The notes below the pieces were generated by a model that was not told the DNA's origin, searched no databases, and saw only the letters and a program-made list of their open reading frames with translations. From Turicibacter sp. (lineage in GTDB: Bacteria > Bacillota_I > Bacilli_A > MOL361 > Turicibacteraceae), in contig WRAJ01000014.1 in the NCBI GenBank assembly GCA_009780245.1, positions 1-50,964 on the forward strand: a stretch of DNA of 50,964 nucleotides, in the 5' to 3' direction. Below, in pieces: positions 11,196 to 19,960 of this stretch. Made by a program: the position numbers and the translations under genes. Position 1 is the stretch's first letter, and every line of letters begins with the position of its first letter.

Positions 11196-12473
11196 ATGAA
11201 TGTCTATATCGAATTAAGACAGCACGTTGGTGCGCCGTGTCGTCCCCTTGTTGAAACAGGCGATTCTGTTTTGCGCGGTCAGTTAATTGCTGAGCCGACC
11301 GGCTTGGGTGCCAACATCCATGCAAGCGTGACAGGCACAGTACAAGAGGTGACAAAAACGCAAATCATCATTGAAATGGCAGATACTCAGCCGGATGATT
11401 TTGAAAAAATTCCTGACACCAGCTCTCACCTTGAAGCCATTGAACACGCAGGCGTTGTTGGTGCTGGTGGTGCCGGATTTCCCACGCACGTTAAATATGC
11501 AACGAAGGTTGAAGGCGGTGTCATCATTGCAAATGCTGTTGAATGTGAGCCTGTTTTAGGACACAACGTGAAGCTCATGGAACAACATCCGGAAGTGATC
11601 GTTCGTGGTTTGAATTATTTGCTTGAGATAAGCGGAGCAGAACGTGCTTACATTGCGATGAAACTGAAACATCGCAAAGCCGCTTTAGCACTTGGAAAAG
11701 CCTGTAAGAACGAACCTAATATCGAAGTCAAATTTGTGTCTGACATGTACCCAGCCGGCGATGAGCGTGTCATTGTCCGCGAGTTACTGGGCGTGGAACT
11801 GCAACCAGGCGAACTGCCAAGTGTTGCAAATGCGATCGTCTCAAACGTGGAAACCATTAAACACGTCGTCAATGCGATTGAGCTACGAAAGCCATACATT
11901 GACAAAGATTTGACCATTTCTGGTCGTGTTCAAAGTGGTGTCAAGATTTTTGTCGACCAACCAATCGGGATGCCGGTTAGTTACTACATCGAACAATGCG
12001 GTGGTTACATCGAACCGTACGGAGAAATCGTGATCGGCGGGCCATTTACTGGGGCAAGCGGCACGGAGCAAACGCCATTGACGAAAACAACCGGTGGGAT
12101 CCTAGTTGCCATGCCATTTCCACAAGAACCGCGAAAAATTGGCTTACTCGCGTGCGAGTGTGGCACAGACGAAGACCGATTACGCGCTATCGCGGAAGCG
12201 ATGGGTGCCGAAGTGGTCGCCAGTGCCATGTGTAAACGCATGGTCGAGCATAACGGAAGATATAGATGTGACTTGCCTGGCATTTGTCCTGGTCAAACTG
12301 AGAAAATTCTAATGATGAAAAAATCTGGAGCGGAAACTGTGATTGCTGGTTCATGTGAATCATGAACGAATACGGTCATGACCGTCGCTCCTAGGTTAGG
12401 AGTCAGAGTATATCACAGTACAGATCACGTACTAAGAGCAGCAAGTCGTAAACTATATAGACGCGAAGAGTAA
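11196..12473 (+). CDS. prdC: Proline reductase-associated selenoprotein PrdC (RnfC-like), UGA-containing
   Basis: RnfC-like protein thought to pass electrons from NADH to proline reductase. It has an N-terminal biotinyl-lipoyl-like fold (RGQLIAEPTGLGANIHASVTG) and the Rnf/Nqo1-type core (GVVGAGGAGFPTHVK, near residue 85). A TGA at 12363-12365 (residue 390) follows GSCES. The same frame continues after it with TNTVMTVAPRLGVRVYHSTD and ends RRE-E at a TAA at 12471, so the TGA is read as selenocysteine. A hairpin with a GGU loop lies downstream. The full product is 425 residues; a naive annotation stops at 389. RBS AAAGGAGGTG. First gene of the prd operon. Confidence 0.9.
12388..12402 (+). promoter_or_regulatory. 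Candidate bacterial SECIS element of prdC
   Basis: CTCCTA (12388-12393) pairs perfectly with TAGGAG (12397-12402) around a GGT loop. The loop begins 29 bases after the UGA, within the range in which SelB binds bacterial SECIS hairpins. A separate palindrome, ACGGTCATGACCGT, lies between the UGA and this stem. Confidence 0.6.
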
Positions 12474-12567
12474 CATGTCTATTAAGGACGGACGCATCCC
12501 ACTGCTCAATTTTTTGATGCGACCATATGATATGATAAACGACTAATATTATAGGAGGTTTTAATTT

Positions 12568-14457
12568 ATGGCTATTACTGAAGAAACAGTAAAAGAACAT
12601 GCAAAAGACCCAGCGGTCTTATGTTGTCGAGCAGAAGAAGGTATCGTGATAACACCCGCAAATTTGGAAGACCCAGCATTATTCGCAGATTTAGAAGATT
12701 CAGGCTTATTGACTTTACCAGATGACTGTTTAACCATTGAACAAGTCATTGGGGCAAAGTTAACAAAGACACTGGATTCATTAACACCTTTAACGCCTGA
12801 TGTTGTAGATGGCATCGTTGCGACAGAGGAAAAAGTAGCAGAAGTAGCGCCAATAGAGGCGGCCTCAGCAGTCGAGGTAGCACCTGTTGCAGCGCCGGTA
12901 ACCAGCGATGTATCGGTCAATCACGGTGTACTTAAATTAAGCATTGCGGAAGGAAAAGGCATTAACCTTGAAATTCCCCTGAGTGCAATCGGAAGTGCTT
13001 CGATTGCGCCAGCACCGGTAGCCGTTAATTCGGAGGTTGCACCTAAAGCAGTTACAAGTACGGCAACGGAAGAAACAACGACAAGCGAAGCAAGGCTCAT
13101 GCGTAGTATTGTTCAGAAACATTTTGAGATTACAGAAGTGATATTTGGGGATGAAACGAAAATCGAAGGCACGACCTTAACGTTACGCCAAGCGGAGTCG
13201 CTCTGTGAAGAAGCCGTTGCGCTAGAAGAATTGGTAGAAAAAATGAGCGTGGAAATCATCACGCCAGATAAGTACGATACGTTTAGTGAAACGATCATGG
13301 ATGTTTCGCCAATTGCGACAAAAGAGGAAGGCTTGCTCGGTGAGGGCGTGACGCGTGTGCTTGATGGCGTTGTGGTTTTGCTGACAGGTACGGATGCAAA
13401 CGGCGTTCAAATCGGTGAGTTTGGTTCATCAGAAGGAGAGCTTGAGAAGAACATCATGTGGGGTCGCCCTGGTGCACCTGACCGCGGTGAAATTTTGATC
13501 AAAATCGAAGTGGTGATTAAAGAGCTTGCGAACATGGAGCGCCCTGGACCATTGGCAGCGCATAAAGCGGCTGATTACATCACAGATGAAGTTCGTAAAG
13601 CGTTGAAAGAATTTGAGGGAACAGCCGTTGACTCAAAAGAGATTAGCCAGTACAGAAGGACCGGAAATAAGCGCGTTGTGCTGATCAAAGAAATCATGGG
13701 ACAAGGGGCGATGCACGATAACTTAATTTTGCCAACGGAACCAGCAGGTACGCTTGGTGCGAAAGCAAACGTTGACCTTGGGAACCTACCGGTGATGCTG
13801 TCACCATTAGAAGTTTTAGATGGTGCGATTCACGCGTTAACTTGTATTGGACCTGCTTCAAAGGAGAACACGCGTCACTATTTCCGTGAGCCATTAGTTT
13901 TAAGAGCCATGGACGATGAAGAAATTGACGTTGTGGGTGTGATCTTTGTTGGTTCGCCGCAAGCTAATACGGAAAAAGATTACGTTTCTAAGCGTCTTGG
14001 GATGATGATTGAAGCCATGGACGTTGACGGTGCTATCTTAACGACCGAAGGGTTTGGGAATAACCACATCGACTTCGCGTCTCACATTGAAGAGATCGGT
14101 AAGCGTGGTGTTGCGATTGTCGGCATGACTTACTCAGCGGTGCAAGGTGCGCTTGTTGTTGGTAACAAATACATGGATGCTTTAATTGATCATAACAAGT
14201 CGATGCAAGGCATCGAAAACGAAATTCTATCAAACAACACGCTTTGTGAAGAAGATGCCATCCGTGCCTTAGCGATGCTGAAAGCAAAAATGGCGGGTGT
14301 GGAAATCAAAGCTGCAGAGCGTAAATGGAATCCGAACGTGAAAGCGAACAACATTGAAGCAATTGAGAAAGCAACTGGCACCAAAATCGCACTAACGGAT
14401 AACGAACAAGTCCTTGAAAAGAGTAAGAAACGTGCTGAATTGTATGAGAAAGAATAA
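12568..14457 (+). CDS. prdA: D-proline reductase proprotein PrdA
   Basis: Precursor of the pyruvoyl subunits of D-proline reductase, which reduces D-proline to 5-aminovalerate. The 629-residue product has an Ala/Pro/Val-rich linker near residues 88-115 and the conserved reductase core. In characterised PrdA the chain self-cleaves before a Cys that becomes the pyruvoyl group; here that is Cys426 in HALTCIGPASKENTRHYF. ATG 12568 follows AGGAGGT. It is 94 bases after prdC and is probably cotranscribed. The C-terminal part is homologous to PrdE and the preceding part to PrdD, encoded downstream. Confidence 0.95.
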   Translation: MAITEETVKEHAKDPAVLCCRAEEGIVITPANLEDPALFADLEDSGLLTLPDDCLTIEQVIGAKLTKTLDSLTPLTPDVVDGIVATEEKVAEVAPIEAASAVEVAPVAAPVTSDVSVNHGVLKLSIAEGKGINLEIPLSAIGSASIAPAPVAVNSEVAPKAVTSTATEETTTSEARLMRSIVQKHFEITEVIFGDETKIEGTTLTLRQAESLCEEAVALEELVEKMSVEIITPDKYDTFSETIMDVSPIATKEEGLLGEGVTRVLDGVVVLLTGTDANGVQIGEFGSSEGELEKNIMWGRPGAPDRGEILIKIEVVIKELANMERPGPLAAHKAADYITDEVRKALKEFEGTAVDSKEISQYRRTGNKRVVLIKEIMGQGAMHDNLILPTEPAGTLGAKANVDLGNLPVMLSPLEVLDGAIHALTCIGPASKENTRHYFREPLVLRAMDDEEIDVVGVIFVGSPQANTEKDYVSKRLGMMIEAMDVDGAILTTEGFGNNHIDFASHIEEIGKRGVAIVGMTYSAVQGALVVGNKYMDALIDHNKSMQGIENEILSNNTLCEEDAIRALAMLKAKMAGVEIKAAERKWNPNVKANNIEAIEKATGTKIALTDNEQVLEKSKKRAELYEKE

Positions 14458-14478
14458 GGGTAGAAAGTAGGTAAACTT

Positions 14479-14790
14479 ATGGATATGGCTGGCATGGACA
14501 AACTCAAATATTTGTCAACTGAGCGCATGTATGAAGGTGTCTTGGTTGAAGTCACAGCAGGATCAGTGACCATTGATTTAAAAGGAAGGTTGGGACAACT
14601 CAAAATTCCAAAGCGCATGCTAATATCAGAATACGAACCTGTTGTCGGTCAAGAAGTTGGCTTTGCCATGTCTTATCCAGAGGTGTTAGCCGAGACACCT
14701 AATGAACACTACGTCAAGGCAATTGAAGCGTCCGCAGCATTGAAAGAAAAAGCGGCGCTGGAAAAAAAGAAACAAGCGTCATCATGTTAG
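14479..14790 (+). CDS. Small conserved protein of proline reductase loci
   Basis: A 103-residue protein between prdA and prdB. The N-terminal ~60 residues look like a small beta-barrel (YEGVLVEVTAGSVTIDLKGR then LGQLKIPKRML) and the C-terminus is a charged helix ending KKKQASSC. It resembles the CBO2463/CBO2479-type proteins that I recall from prd clusters. Function is not established; its position suggests a role in reductase assembly or stability. Starts at 14479, 14485 or 14494 are all possible. The stop lies 33 bases before the prdB start. Confidence 0.7.
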   Translation: MDMAGMDKLKYLSTERMYEGVLVEVTAGSVTIDLKGRLGQLKIPKRMLISEYEPVVGQEVGFAMSYPEVLAETPNEHYVKAIEASAALKEKAALEKKKQASSC

Positions 14791-14823
14791 ATGGCGCTTG
14801 ATACTAAAAGAAAAGGAGCTAGA

Positions 14824-15552
14824 ATGATGAGCTTAACCGTTGTAGAAGGCTTGCAATCGGAAATTTTTGTTCCGATTACGCCTAAATCAATTTTTACCCC
14901 TGTAACGAAGCCGTTAAGTGAAATGAAAATTGCGATGGCAACCGCAGCGGGTATTCACTTAAAAACAGATGAGCGGTTTAATTTTGCAGGAGATAATGGA
15001 TACCGAGAAATTCCAGGATCTGCAAAAGCGTCCGACTTAATGGTCTCTCACGGAGGCTATGACAACGCTGATGCTAACCGCGACATTAACTGCATGTTAC
15101 CAGTTGATCGTTTAAATGAGCTGGTAGAAACAGGATTATTTAAAGAAGTGGCACCACGTCACTTTGGATTCATGGGTGGTGGCGGAGACCAGACTGCTTT
15201 TACAGAAGTCACCGGTCCTGAAATCGCTAAAAAATTAGTAGAAGACGGTGTCGATGCTGTTTTACTAACAGCCGGCTGAGGGACCTGCCATAGAACTGCC
15301 GTGATCGTGCAGAGAGCAATTGAGGAAGCAGGTATTCCTACTATTTTAATCGCCGCTTTACCACCAGTCGTCCGTCAAAACGGAACGCCAAGAGCAACGG
15401 CGCCATCGGTACCGATGGGAGCAAATGCTGGTGAGCCACTTAACATTCCACAACAAACTGCCATCGTCAAAGATTCACTGGAAGAATTAATCAACATTGT
15501 CACACCTGGCAAGATTGTGCCACTTCCTTACGAATACATTGCGCAGATTTAA
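14824..15552 (+). CDS. prdB: D-proline reductase selenoprotein subunit PrdB, UGA-containing
   Basis: Selenocysteine subunit of D-proline reductase; the selenol is expected to attack the pyruvoyl-activated proline held by PrdA. In-frame TGA at 15277-15279 is residue 152, in the context AVLLTAG-Sec-GTCHRTAVIVQ, so the active site is Sec-x-x-Cys-like. The frame continues to a TAA at 15550, giving 242 residues, the known PrdB size. ATG 14824 (or 14827) follows AAGGAGC by about six bases. Standard gene calling would split it in two at the UGA. Confidence 0.96.
15296..15312 (+). promoter_or_regulatory. Possible SECIS hairpin of prdB
   Basis: CTGC (15296-15299) pairs with GCAG (15309-15312), with a possible inner CG/CG pair, 16 bases after the UGA. 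The short stem makes this tentative; the UGA reading itself rests on protein homology. Confidence 0.35.
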
Positions 15553-15559
15553 CGTGACG

Positions 15560-16312
15560 ATGTTAGAGAAAAAATTAGTGATTAAAAGTTTTCATGTTAA
15601 TCAGGTTCAAACAGGTGCTAAAACTAGTCTAGCTAGCGGCGTTTTAACGGTAAACGTGGCTAGTCTAGAACTAGCACCTTTTGCAGCGTTTATTGAAAGC
15701 GCTGAAGTTAATGTTATTAATCCTTATCAGCATGACGGCTACGTCAACACGATTGTTGATATCATTCCCATTGCAACCAAAGCATTGGGAACACTTGGCA
15801 CAGGCATTACGCATACGTTGACAGGTGTGTATGTGTTACTAACAGCGTCGGACACAGACGGTGGGCAAATGACTGCCTTTGGAGCATCAAATGGGATCTT
15901 AAAAGAAAAGTTAACCTTCGGGCAAGCGGGCTCGCCTCGCGAAGAGGATGTTATCATTCACGTTGATGTCACATTGAAAAGTGAAGCGTCCTACTTAAGG
16001 CAAGCGGCAACGGCGATGCATCAAGCTTGTGACACGTTGATTCAAGATATTCGTGACATGCTAAAAACGTTACCTGGTCATCAGGCAGATGAGCGTTACG
16101 ATTTCGTGGAAAAAGAACAGACAGCAGGCATGAAAATAAAAGTTGCCATTGTTAAGCAGGTGGCTGGTCAAGGTGCCATGTATGACAATTTGCTTTTCCC
16201 TGATGAGCCAAGCGGTGTGGCAGGCGGCATGTCGATTATTGATATGAATAACATGCCCGTGATGTTAACACCAAATGAATATCGCGACGGTGCGCTCAGA
16301 GCGTTGACTTAA
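15560..16312 (+). CDS. prdD: Proline reductase cluster protein PrdD
   Basis: A 250-residue protein homologous to the part of PrdA before its cleavage site. Shared segments include YVNTIVDIIPIATKALGTLG, GQAGSPREEDVIIHVDV and AGQGAMYDNLLFPDEPSG. It ends MPVMLTPNEYRDGALRALT, exactly where PrdA reads ...DGAIHALT before its Cys. Starts are ATG 15560 or the in-frame GTG 15554; no strong RBS is visible, so coupling to prdB (stop at 15552) is likely. Probably a structural or maturation partner of the reductase; role not proven. Confidence 0.88.
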   Translation: MLEKKLVIKSFHVNQVQTGAKTSLASGVLTVNVASLELAPFAAFIESAEVNVINPYQHDGYVNTIVDIIPIATKALGTLGTGITHTLTGVYVLLTASDTDGGQMTAFGASNGILKEKLTFGQAGSPREEDVIIHVDVTLKSEASYLRQAATAMHQACDTLIQDIRDMLKTLPGHQADERYDFVEKEQTAGMKIKVAIVKQVAGQGAMYDNLLFPDEPSGVAGGMSIIDMNNMPVMLTPNEYRDGALRALT

Positions 16313-16356
16313 TTAGGGGGGGCGCAATAGCGAAATTAGTGCTAAAGCCAGTAAAT

Positions 16357-16476
16357 TGCACCTTAATGCTTCAAATACGGGTGAAAGGGGTGCAGTCGTG
16401 CACCTTAATGTGCTCTTACACAGCAACAGGGTGCAATTCTGCACCTTAATGGCTCCTATGCAAGCAAAAAGGTGCA
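16357..16476 (+). repeat. Hairpin repeats between prdD and prdE
   Basis: TGCACCTTAATG occurs at 16357, 16399 and 16440, a period of 41-42 bases. The last two copies form perfect hairpins, GGTGCA-N4-TGCACC (16389-16404 and 16430-16445), and an extra GGTGCA stands at 16471. The rest of the 222-base gap (16313-16534) holds no gene. No U run follows the stems, so they are not ordinary terminators; processing or differential expression of prdD and prdE is possible. Confidence 0.8.
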
Positions 16477-16534
16477 CGCTACAAGTGTTTCGCAATTGTT
16501 AAAATAGAGACACCCTGAAAAGGAGGGATACCTG

Positions 16535-17005
16535 ATGGGTATCGGACCATCTACAAAAGAAACAACGTTGCATCATTTTAGAGACCCCTTGCTCGACGTT
16601 GTGTCAAAAGACGAAGACATCGATTTGCGTGGTGTGATCATCGTGGGAACGCCGCAAGATAACAAAATGAAACACCTTGTCGGAAATCGCGTGGCAACGT
16701 GGTTAGATGCGATGGGATGTGACGGCGCGATTATCTCCGCAGACGGCTGGGGAAATTCAGACGTTGATTATGCCAATACGATGAAAGAAATTGGCGATAG
16801 AGGAATGAGCGTTGTGGGGCTGAAATTCATTGGTAAGCAAGCCGCGTTTGTTGTACAAAATAAATACACAAACTTGGTGGTTGATTATAACAAATCCGCG
16901 AAGGGTGTTGAAACAGAGGTTGTTTGTGAAAACAACGTCACTGAAATGGATGCGCGAAAAGCACTGGCTTTTTTGAAATTAAAAATAAGAAGAGATAAAC
17001 CATGA
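16535..17005 (+). CDS. prdE: Proline reductase cluster protein PrdE
   Basis: A 156-residue homologue of the pyruvoyl-bearing C-terminal subunit of PrdA. It begins MGIGPSTKETTLHHFRDPLL, matching PrdA CIGPASKENTRHYFREPLV from the cleavage Cys onward. Met replaces that Cys, so no pyruvoyl group can form. It also shares DAMGCDGAIISADGWGNSDV with PrdA. ATG 16535 has its own AAGGAGGG site seven bases upstream. With prdD it forms a split, non-catalytic paralogue of prdA. Confidence 0.9.
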   Translation: MGIGPSTKETTLHHFRDPLLDVVSKDEDIDLRGVIIVGTPQDNKMKHLVGNRVATWLDAMGCDGAIISADGWGNSDVDYANTMKEIGDRGMSVVGLKFIGKQAAFVVQNKYTNLVVDYNKSAKGVETEVVCENNVTEMDARKALAFLKLKIRRDKP

Positions 17006-17119
17006 TAATGGCATGTTAAACCAGGCACTAACATATAGTTTCCTAGGGGTGATTTTGTAACGAAGCGGCATCTGCTAATGCCTATCCTTAAGAAACTTAT
17101 TTTAATTGGAGGTAAAAAG

Positions 17120-18178
17120 ATGACAGATAGCAAATTAATAGCAGCATTAACCTCATTTCCGATGGACCCCAAGAAGCAACTATTTTCAGCGATTGATTCG
17201 CACACTGGTGGTGAACCCGCTAGAATTATCCTGACCGGATTACCGGAAATTCCTGGGAATACAATGGCAGAAAAGAAACAGTATTTGCATGATAACCTCG
17301 ATACATTAAGAACAACGTTGATGCACGAACCACGCGGGCACAATGACATGTTCGGCGCCTATTTCTTGCCACCAACGGTACCAGAAGCAGAGCTTGGCAT
17401 TGTATTTATTGACGGGGGTGGCTACCTAAATATGTGCGGGCACAATACCATTGCGGCAGTGACCGTGGCACTTGAGACGGGCATCATTAAAGACGAAGGT
17501 CGTGACACACAGGAAGTGATCCTTGACACGCCTGCTGGTTTGGTCACAGCGACGGCCTATTTCGATGAAGACCGCGATGTTTATGAGGTTTCGTTTGCGA
17601 ACGTCGAATCGTTTTTGTATAAAGAAAACGTGGCGATTGAGGTAGACGGTATTGGAGAGGTCACACTTGATGTTTCATTTGGTGGTAGTTTCTTTGCTAT
17701 TTTGGATGCGAAACAGCTTGGCTTAACCGTAACGCCTGAAAATGCATCGAAAATTTCGGCTTTGGCGATGAAGATTATGCATGCGGCGAACGAGCAGATC
17801 GATGTGCTACACCCGACGCTCACGCACATTAAAACCATTGACTTAGTAGAGATTTATGATCAACCAACTCATCCAGAGGCTAACTATAAAAACGTAGTGG
17901 TGTTTGGGGAGGGACAGCTTGATCGCTCGCCATGTGGAACCGGAACCAGTGCAAAAATGGCGACTTTACACGCAAGGGGTAAGCTGAAATTAGGCGAGCC
18001 GTTTGTGTATGAGAGCATTTTGGGGACGTTGTTTAAGGGGGAGATCATTGAGGAGACGGAAGTAGCGGGAATTCGGGCAATCGTTCCTGTGATTGCAGGC
18101 TCTTCTTATATTTACGGGTATAATAATATTATTGTTGACCCGAAAGATCCGGTGAAAGACGGGTTTATGTTGAAGTAA
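17120..18178 (+). CDS. prdF: Proline racemase
   Basis: Cofactor-independent racemase that converts L-proline into the D-proline used by the reductase. The 352-residue product has both catalytic thiols: Cys106 in NMCGHNTIAA and Cys272 in DRSPCGTGTSAKMA, plus the N-terminal DSHTGGEPAR substrate loop. ATG 17120 is chosen because TTGGAGG lies nine bases upstream; the in-frame start at 17078 has none. Last recognised gene of the prd operon, 114 bases after prdE, with a short GGCAT/ATGCC hairpin in between. Confidence 0.96.
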   Translation: MTDSKLIAALTSFPMDPKKQLFSAIDSHTGGEPARIILTGLPEIPGNTMAEKKQYLHDNLDTLRTTLMHEPRGHNDMFGAYFLPPTVPEAELGIVFIDGGGYLNMCGHNTIAAVTVALETGIIKDEGRDTQEVILDTPAGLVTATAYFDEDRDVYEVSFANVESFLYKENVAIEVDGIGEVTLDVSFGGSFFAILDAKQLGLTVTPENASKISALAMKIMHAANEQIDVLHPTLTHIKTIDLVEIYDQPTHPEANYKNVVVFGEGQLDRSPCGTGTSAKMATLHARGKLKLGEPFVYESILGTLFKGEIIEETEVAGIRAIVPVIAGSSYIYGYNNIIVDPKDPVKDGFMLK

Positions 18179-18318
18179 AAAATACTACTGTACTTTTGAG
18201 TTAGAATTTTGTATAATGTAAGCATTAATGTGTTTCAATGCAAGGTCGCCTGTTAAAGGCGAACCAAAATTAAAAGGGTGATTACAGAGAGTAATTGTCC
18301 AAGAGGAGGAAAAAGTTT
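18179..18318 (+). promoter_or_regulatory. Structured leader of the TSUP permease gene
   Basis: The gap after prdF holds a TATAAT box (near 18214) without a clear -35 partner. It also holds a hairpin GGTCGCCT-N4-AAGGCGAACC (18244-18265) and a second small stem, ATTAC-AGAGA-GTAAT. No U run and no known riboswitch consensus were recognised. Confidence 0.35.
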
Positions 18319-19281
18319 ATGGATCCAATTCAAATTTTATTAATTTTATTAATTCTTTTCGGGGCTGCTTTTACCGTTGTGTTCTTCATGGATGTTATGA
18401 AGCATAAGGATGAGAAAGTACTTGGTGAAGGTGGACAAGAAATTAAAGGAAACCTCATCATCAATGCTTGTATCGGTGCTGTAACAAACTTCTTTGATAC
18501 AGTAGGGATCGGATCGTTTGCTCCAACAACGTTCTTGTTCAAAACAACGAAAACCGTAGACATCGGCGTTGTGCCAGGAACACTGAACGTGGCGCATACG
18601 ATACCAGTTGTCTTCATGGCATGGTTGTATATTGGGTACGTTGAAATTGATGCATTGACGTTGTACCTTCTTATCGGATCTTCAGTTATCGGTGCTTGGT
18701 TAGGTGCAGGGATTGTAGCGAAGTTTAACAGACGTACCATTGTTGGTGTTGTCGGTGCTTCTTTAATCGTTGTTGCTTTAATCATGTTCCTTAGAACGCC
18801 AGCATCTGGGCTCTTAATCGGCTTGGAAGGTTCAACGTTTATGTCTGGTCCTGGTATCGTTAGATGGAACACAGCAGAAGCAGCAACATTGGGATTAACG
18901 GGTGTTCGCTTAGTCATCGGGGTTATCGGATTCTTTATCCTAGGTGCTTTAATGACAGCTGGTGTGGGGCTTTACTCGCCTGCAATGGCACTAGTATTTA
19001 TGCTTGGGCTAGCACAACCAGCAGCATTCCCAATCATGATGGGTGCATGTGCGTTCTTAATGTCAGTTGCTGGTATCAAGTTCGTTAGAGAAGGAAAGTA
19101 TGCAAGAAAGCAATCATTAGCGATTGCGCTTGCGGGTCTTCCAGGCGTTTGGCTAGCATTTAACTTCTTCCGTCATTTGAGTGGAAACATCAACCAGCTT
19201 ATTTATGTGGTTGTAACGGTTGTAACGATCACTGGTATCATGATGTTAATGGAGTACTTCAAAACTGGGAAATCGGCATAA
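18319..19281 (+). CDS. TSUP (TauE/SafE) family membrane permease
   Basis: Integral membrane protein of 320 residues with about eight hydrophobic segments. The N-terminal half has GAVTNFFDTVGIGSFAPTTF and a repeat-like GxG-rich second half, typical of the 4-toluene sulfonate uptake permease (TauE/SafE) family, whose members move sulfite, sulfonates, sulfoacetate or other anions. ATG 18319 follows AGAGGAGG; the longer reading frame from 18295 would translate the ribosome binding site. Next to prdF and followed by a terminator, so it could belong to the proline reductase programme. Substrate unknown. Confidence 0.82.
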   Translation: MDPIQILLILLILFGAAFTVVFFMDVMKHKDEKVLGEGGQEIKGNLIINACIGAVTNFFDTVGIGSFAPTTFLFKTTKTVDIGVVPGTLNVAHTIPVVFMAWLYIGYVEIDALTLYLLIGSSVIGAWLGAGIVAKFNRRTIVGVVGASLIVVALIMFLRTPASGLLIGLEGSTFMSGPGIVRWNTAEAATLGLTGVRLVIGVIGFFILGALMTAGVGLYSPAMALVFMLGLAQPAAFPIMMGACAFLMSVAGIKFVREGKYARKQSLAIALAGLPGVWLAFNFFRHLSGNINQLIYVVVTVVTITGIMMLMEYFKTGKSA

Positions 19282-19293
19282 GAGAGAAAATGC

Positions 19294-19330
19294 AAAAGGC
19301 GTTCGTGGCTTAGGTCGCTGCGCCTTTTTA
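19294..19330 (+). terminator. Terminator after the TSUP gene
   Basis: AAAAGGCG and CGCCTTTTT (from 19321) pair around a ~20-base loop with extra internal pairing and a T run. Confidence 0.8.
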
Positions 19331-19356
19331 CTTTGAGAAGAGGGAGCGTGGCTTGA

Positions 19357-19869
19357 ATGAAATTTAGAACTGAAACGTTTGTGACAAAGGCGTTATACCA
19401 GGGTTTGGCGAATCCGAAGCAGTTAAGGCGAAACACGGCGTTTTCGTTGATGATCATTGCGATCATTCCTGTTTTGACCATTCCATCATTGCTGGATGCG
19501 ACCTCGCCTAGGTCGGCGGGCTTTGATCTGTTTGGATTGATCTTAGGATTTATAGGGGTGTTGATTTTGCAGTTGCCGAGGTTGACAGTGAGGCGTGGAA
19601 TCATGGTTGCAGAAGCATCAGGAATTTTAGATACGTGGCAAACTGTGGCCTTTTCAGCGGAAGGGGTGCTTAAAAATGAGGTTAAGCTGATTCCTTACAG
19701 GGACATACTGGCGATTTTAGTGATGCCGGATATGTATTTACTGACGAGTAAAGGGGCGGAGTGGACGTTTGTTGATAAAGAGGGGCTAGGTTCTGAGGGT
19801 TGTCGCAAAGCATTTGAAACGTTGCTTGAGCAGAATTGCCCGCAAGCTAGGTGGACGCAAGCTGCCTAG
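19357..19869 (+). CDS. YcxB-like two-TM membrane protein
   Basis: A 170-residue protein with two hydrophobic segments (SLMIIAIIPVLTIPSL near 30-45 and LFGLILGFIGVLILQLP near 57-73). A cytosolic beta-rich domain follows, with IPYRDILAILVMPDMYLLTS, as in the C-terminal domain of YcxB-like proteins (PH-like fold). Function unknown. ATG 19357 follows GAGGGAG. It lies between two terminators and so is probably transcribed alone. Confidence 0.65.
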   Translation: MKFRTETFVTKALYQGLANPKQLRRNTAFSLMIIAIIPVLTIPSLLDATSPRSAGFDLFGLILGFIGVLILQLPRLTVRRGIMVAEASGILDTWQTVAFSAEGVLKNEVKLIPYRDILAILVMPDMYLLTSKGAEWTFVDKEGLGSEGCRKAFETLLEQNCPQARWTQAA

Positions 19870-19887
19870 GGAAAGTGGTAGACATTA

Positions 19888-19930
19888 AAAAAGGCGTGTG
19901 TGATCAATTGTGTGGTTACAGCGCCTTTTT
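19888..19930 (+). terminator. Terminator after the YcxB-like gene
   Basis: AAAAAGGCG (19888-19896) and CGCCTTTTT (19922-19930) pair. It resembles the terminator at 19294, using the same GGCG/CGCC arms. Confidence 0.8.
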
Positions 19931-19960
19931 GTGCTTTCAAATCGTGTGCTCGCAGCATAA

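Noticed and set aside
16477..16505. Promoter for prdE
   Set aside because: TAAAAT at 16500 has no recognisable -35 box at proper spacing.
18295..18318. Longer start of the TSUP permease (MSKRRKKF)
   Set aside because: These codons are the AGGAGG ribosome binding site; ATG 18319 is the better start.
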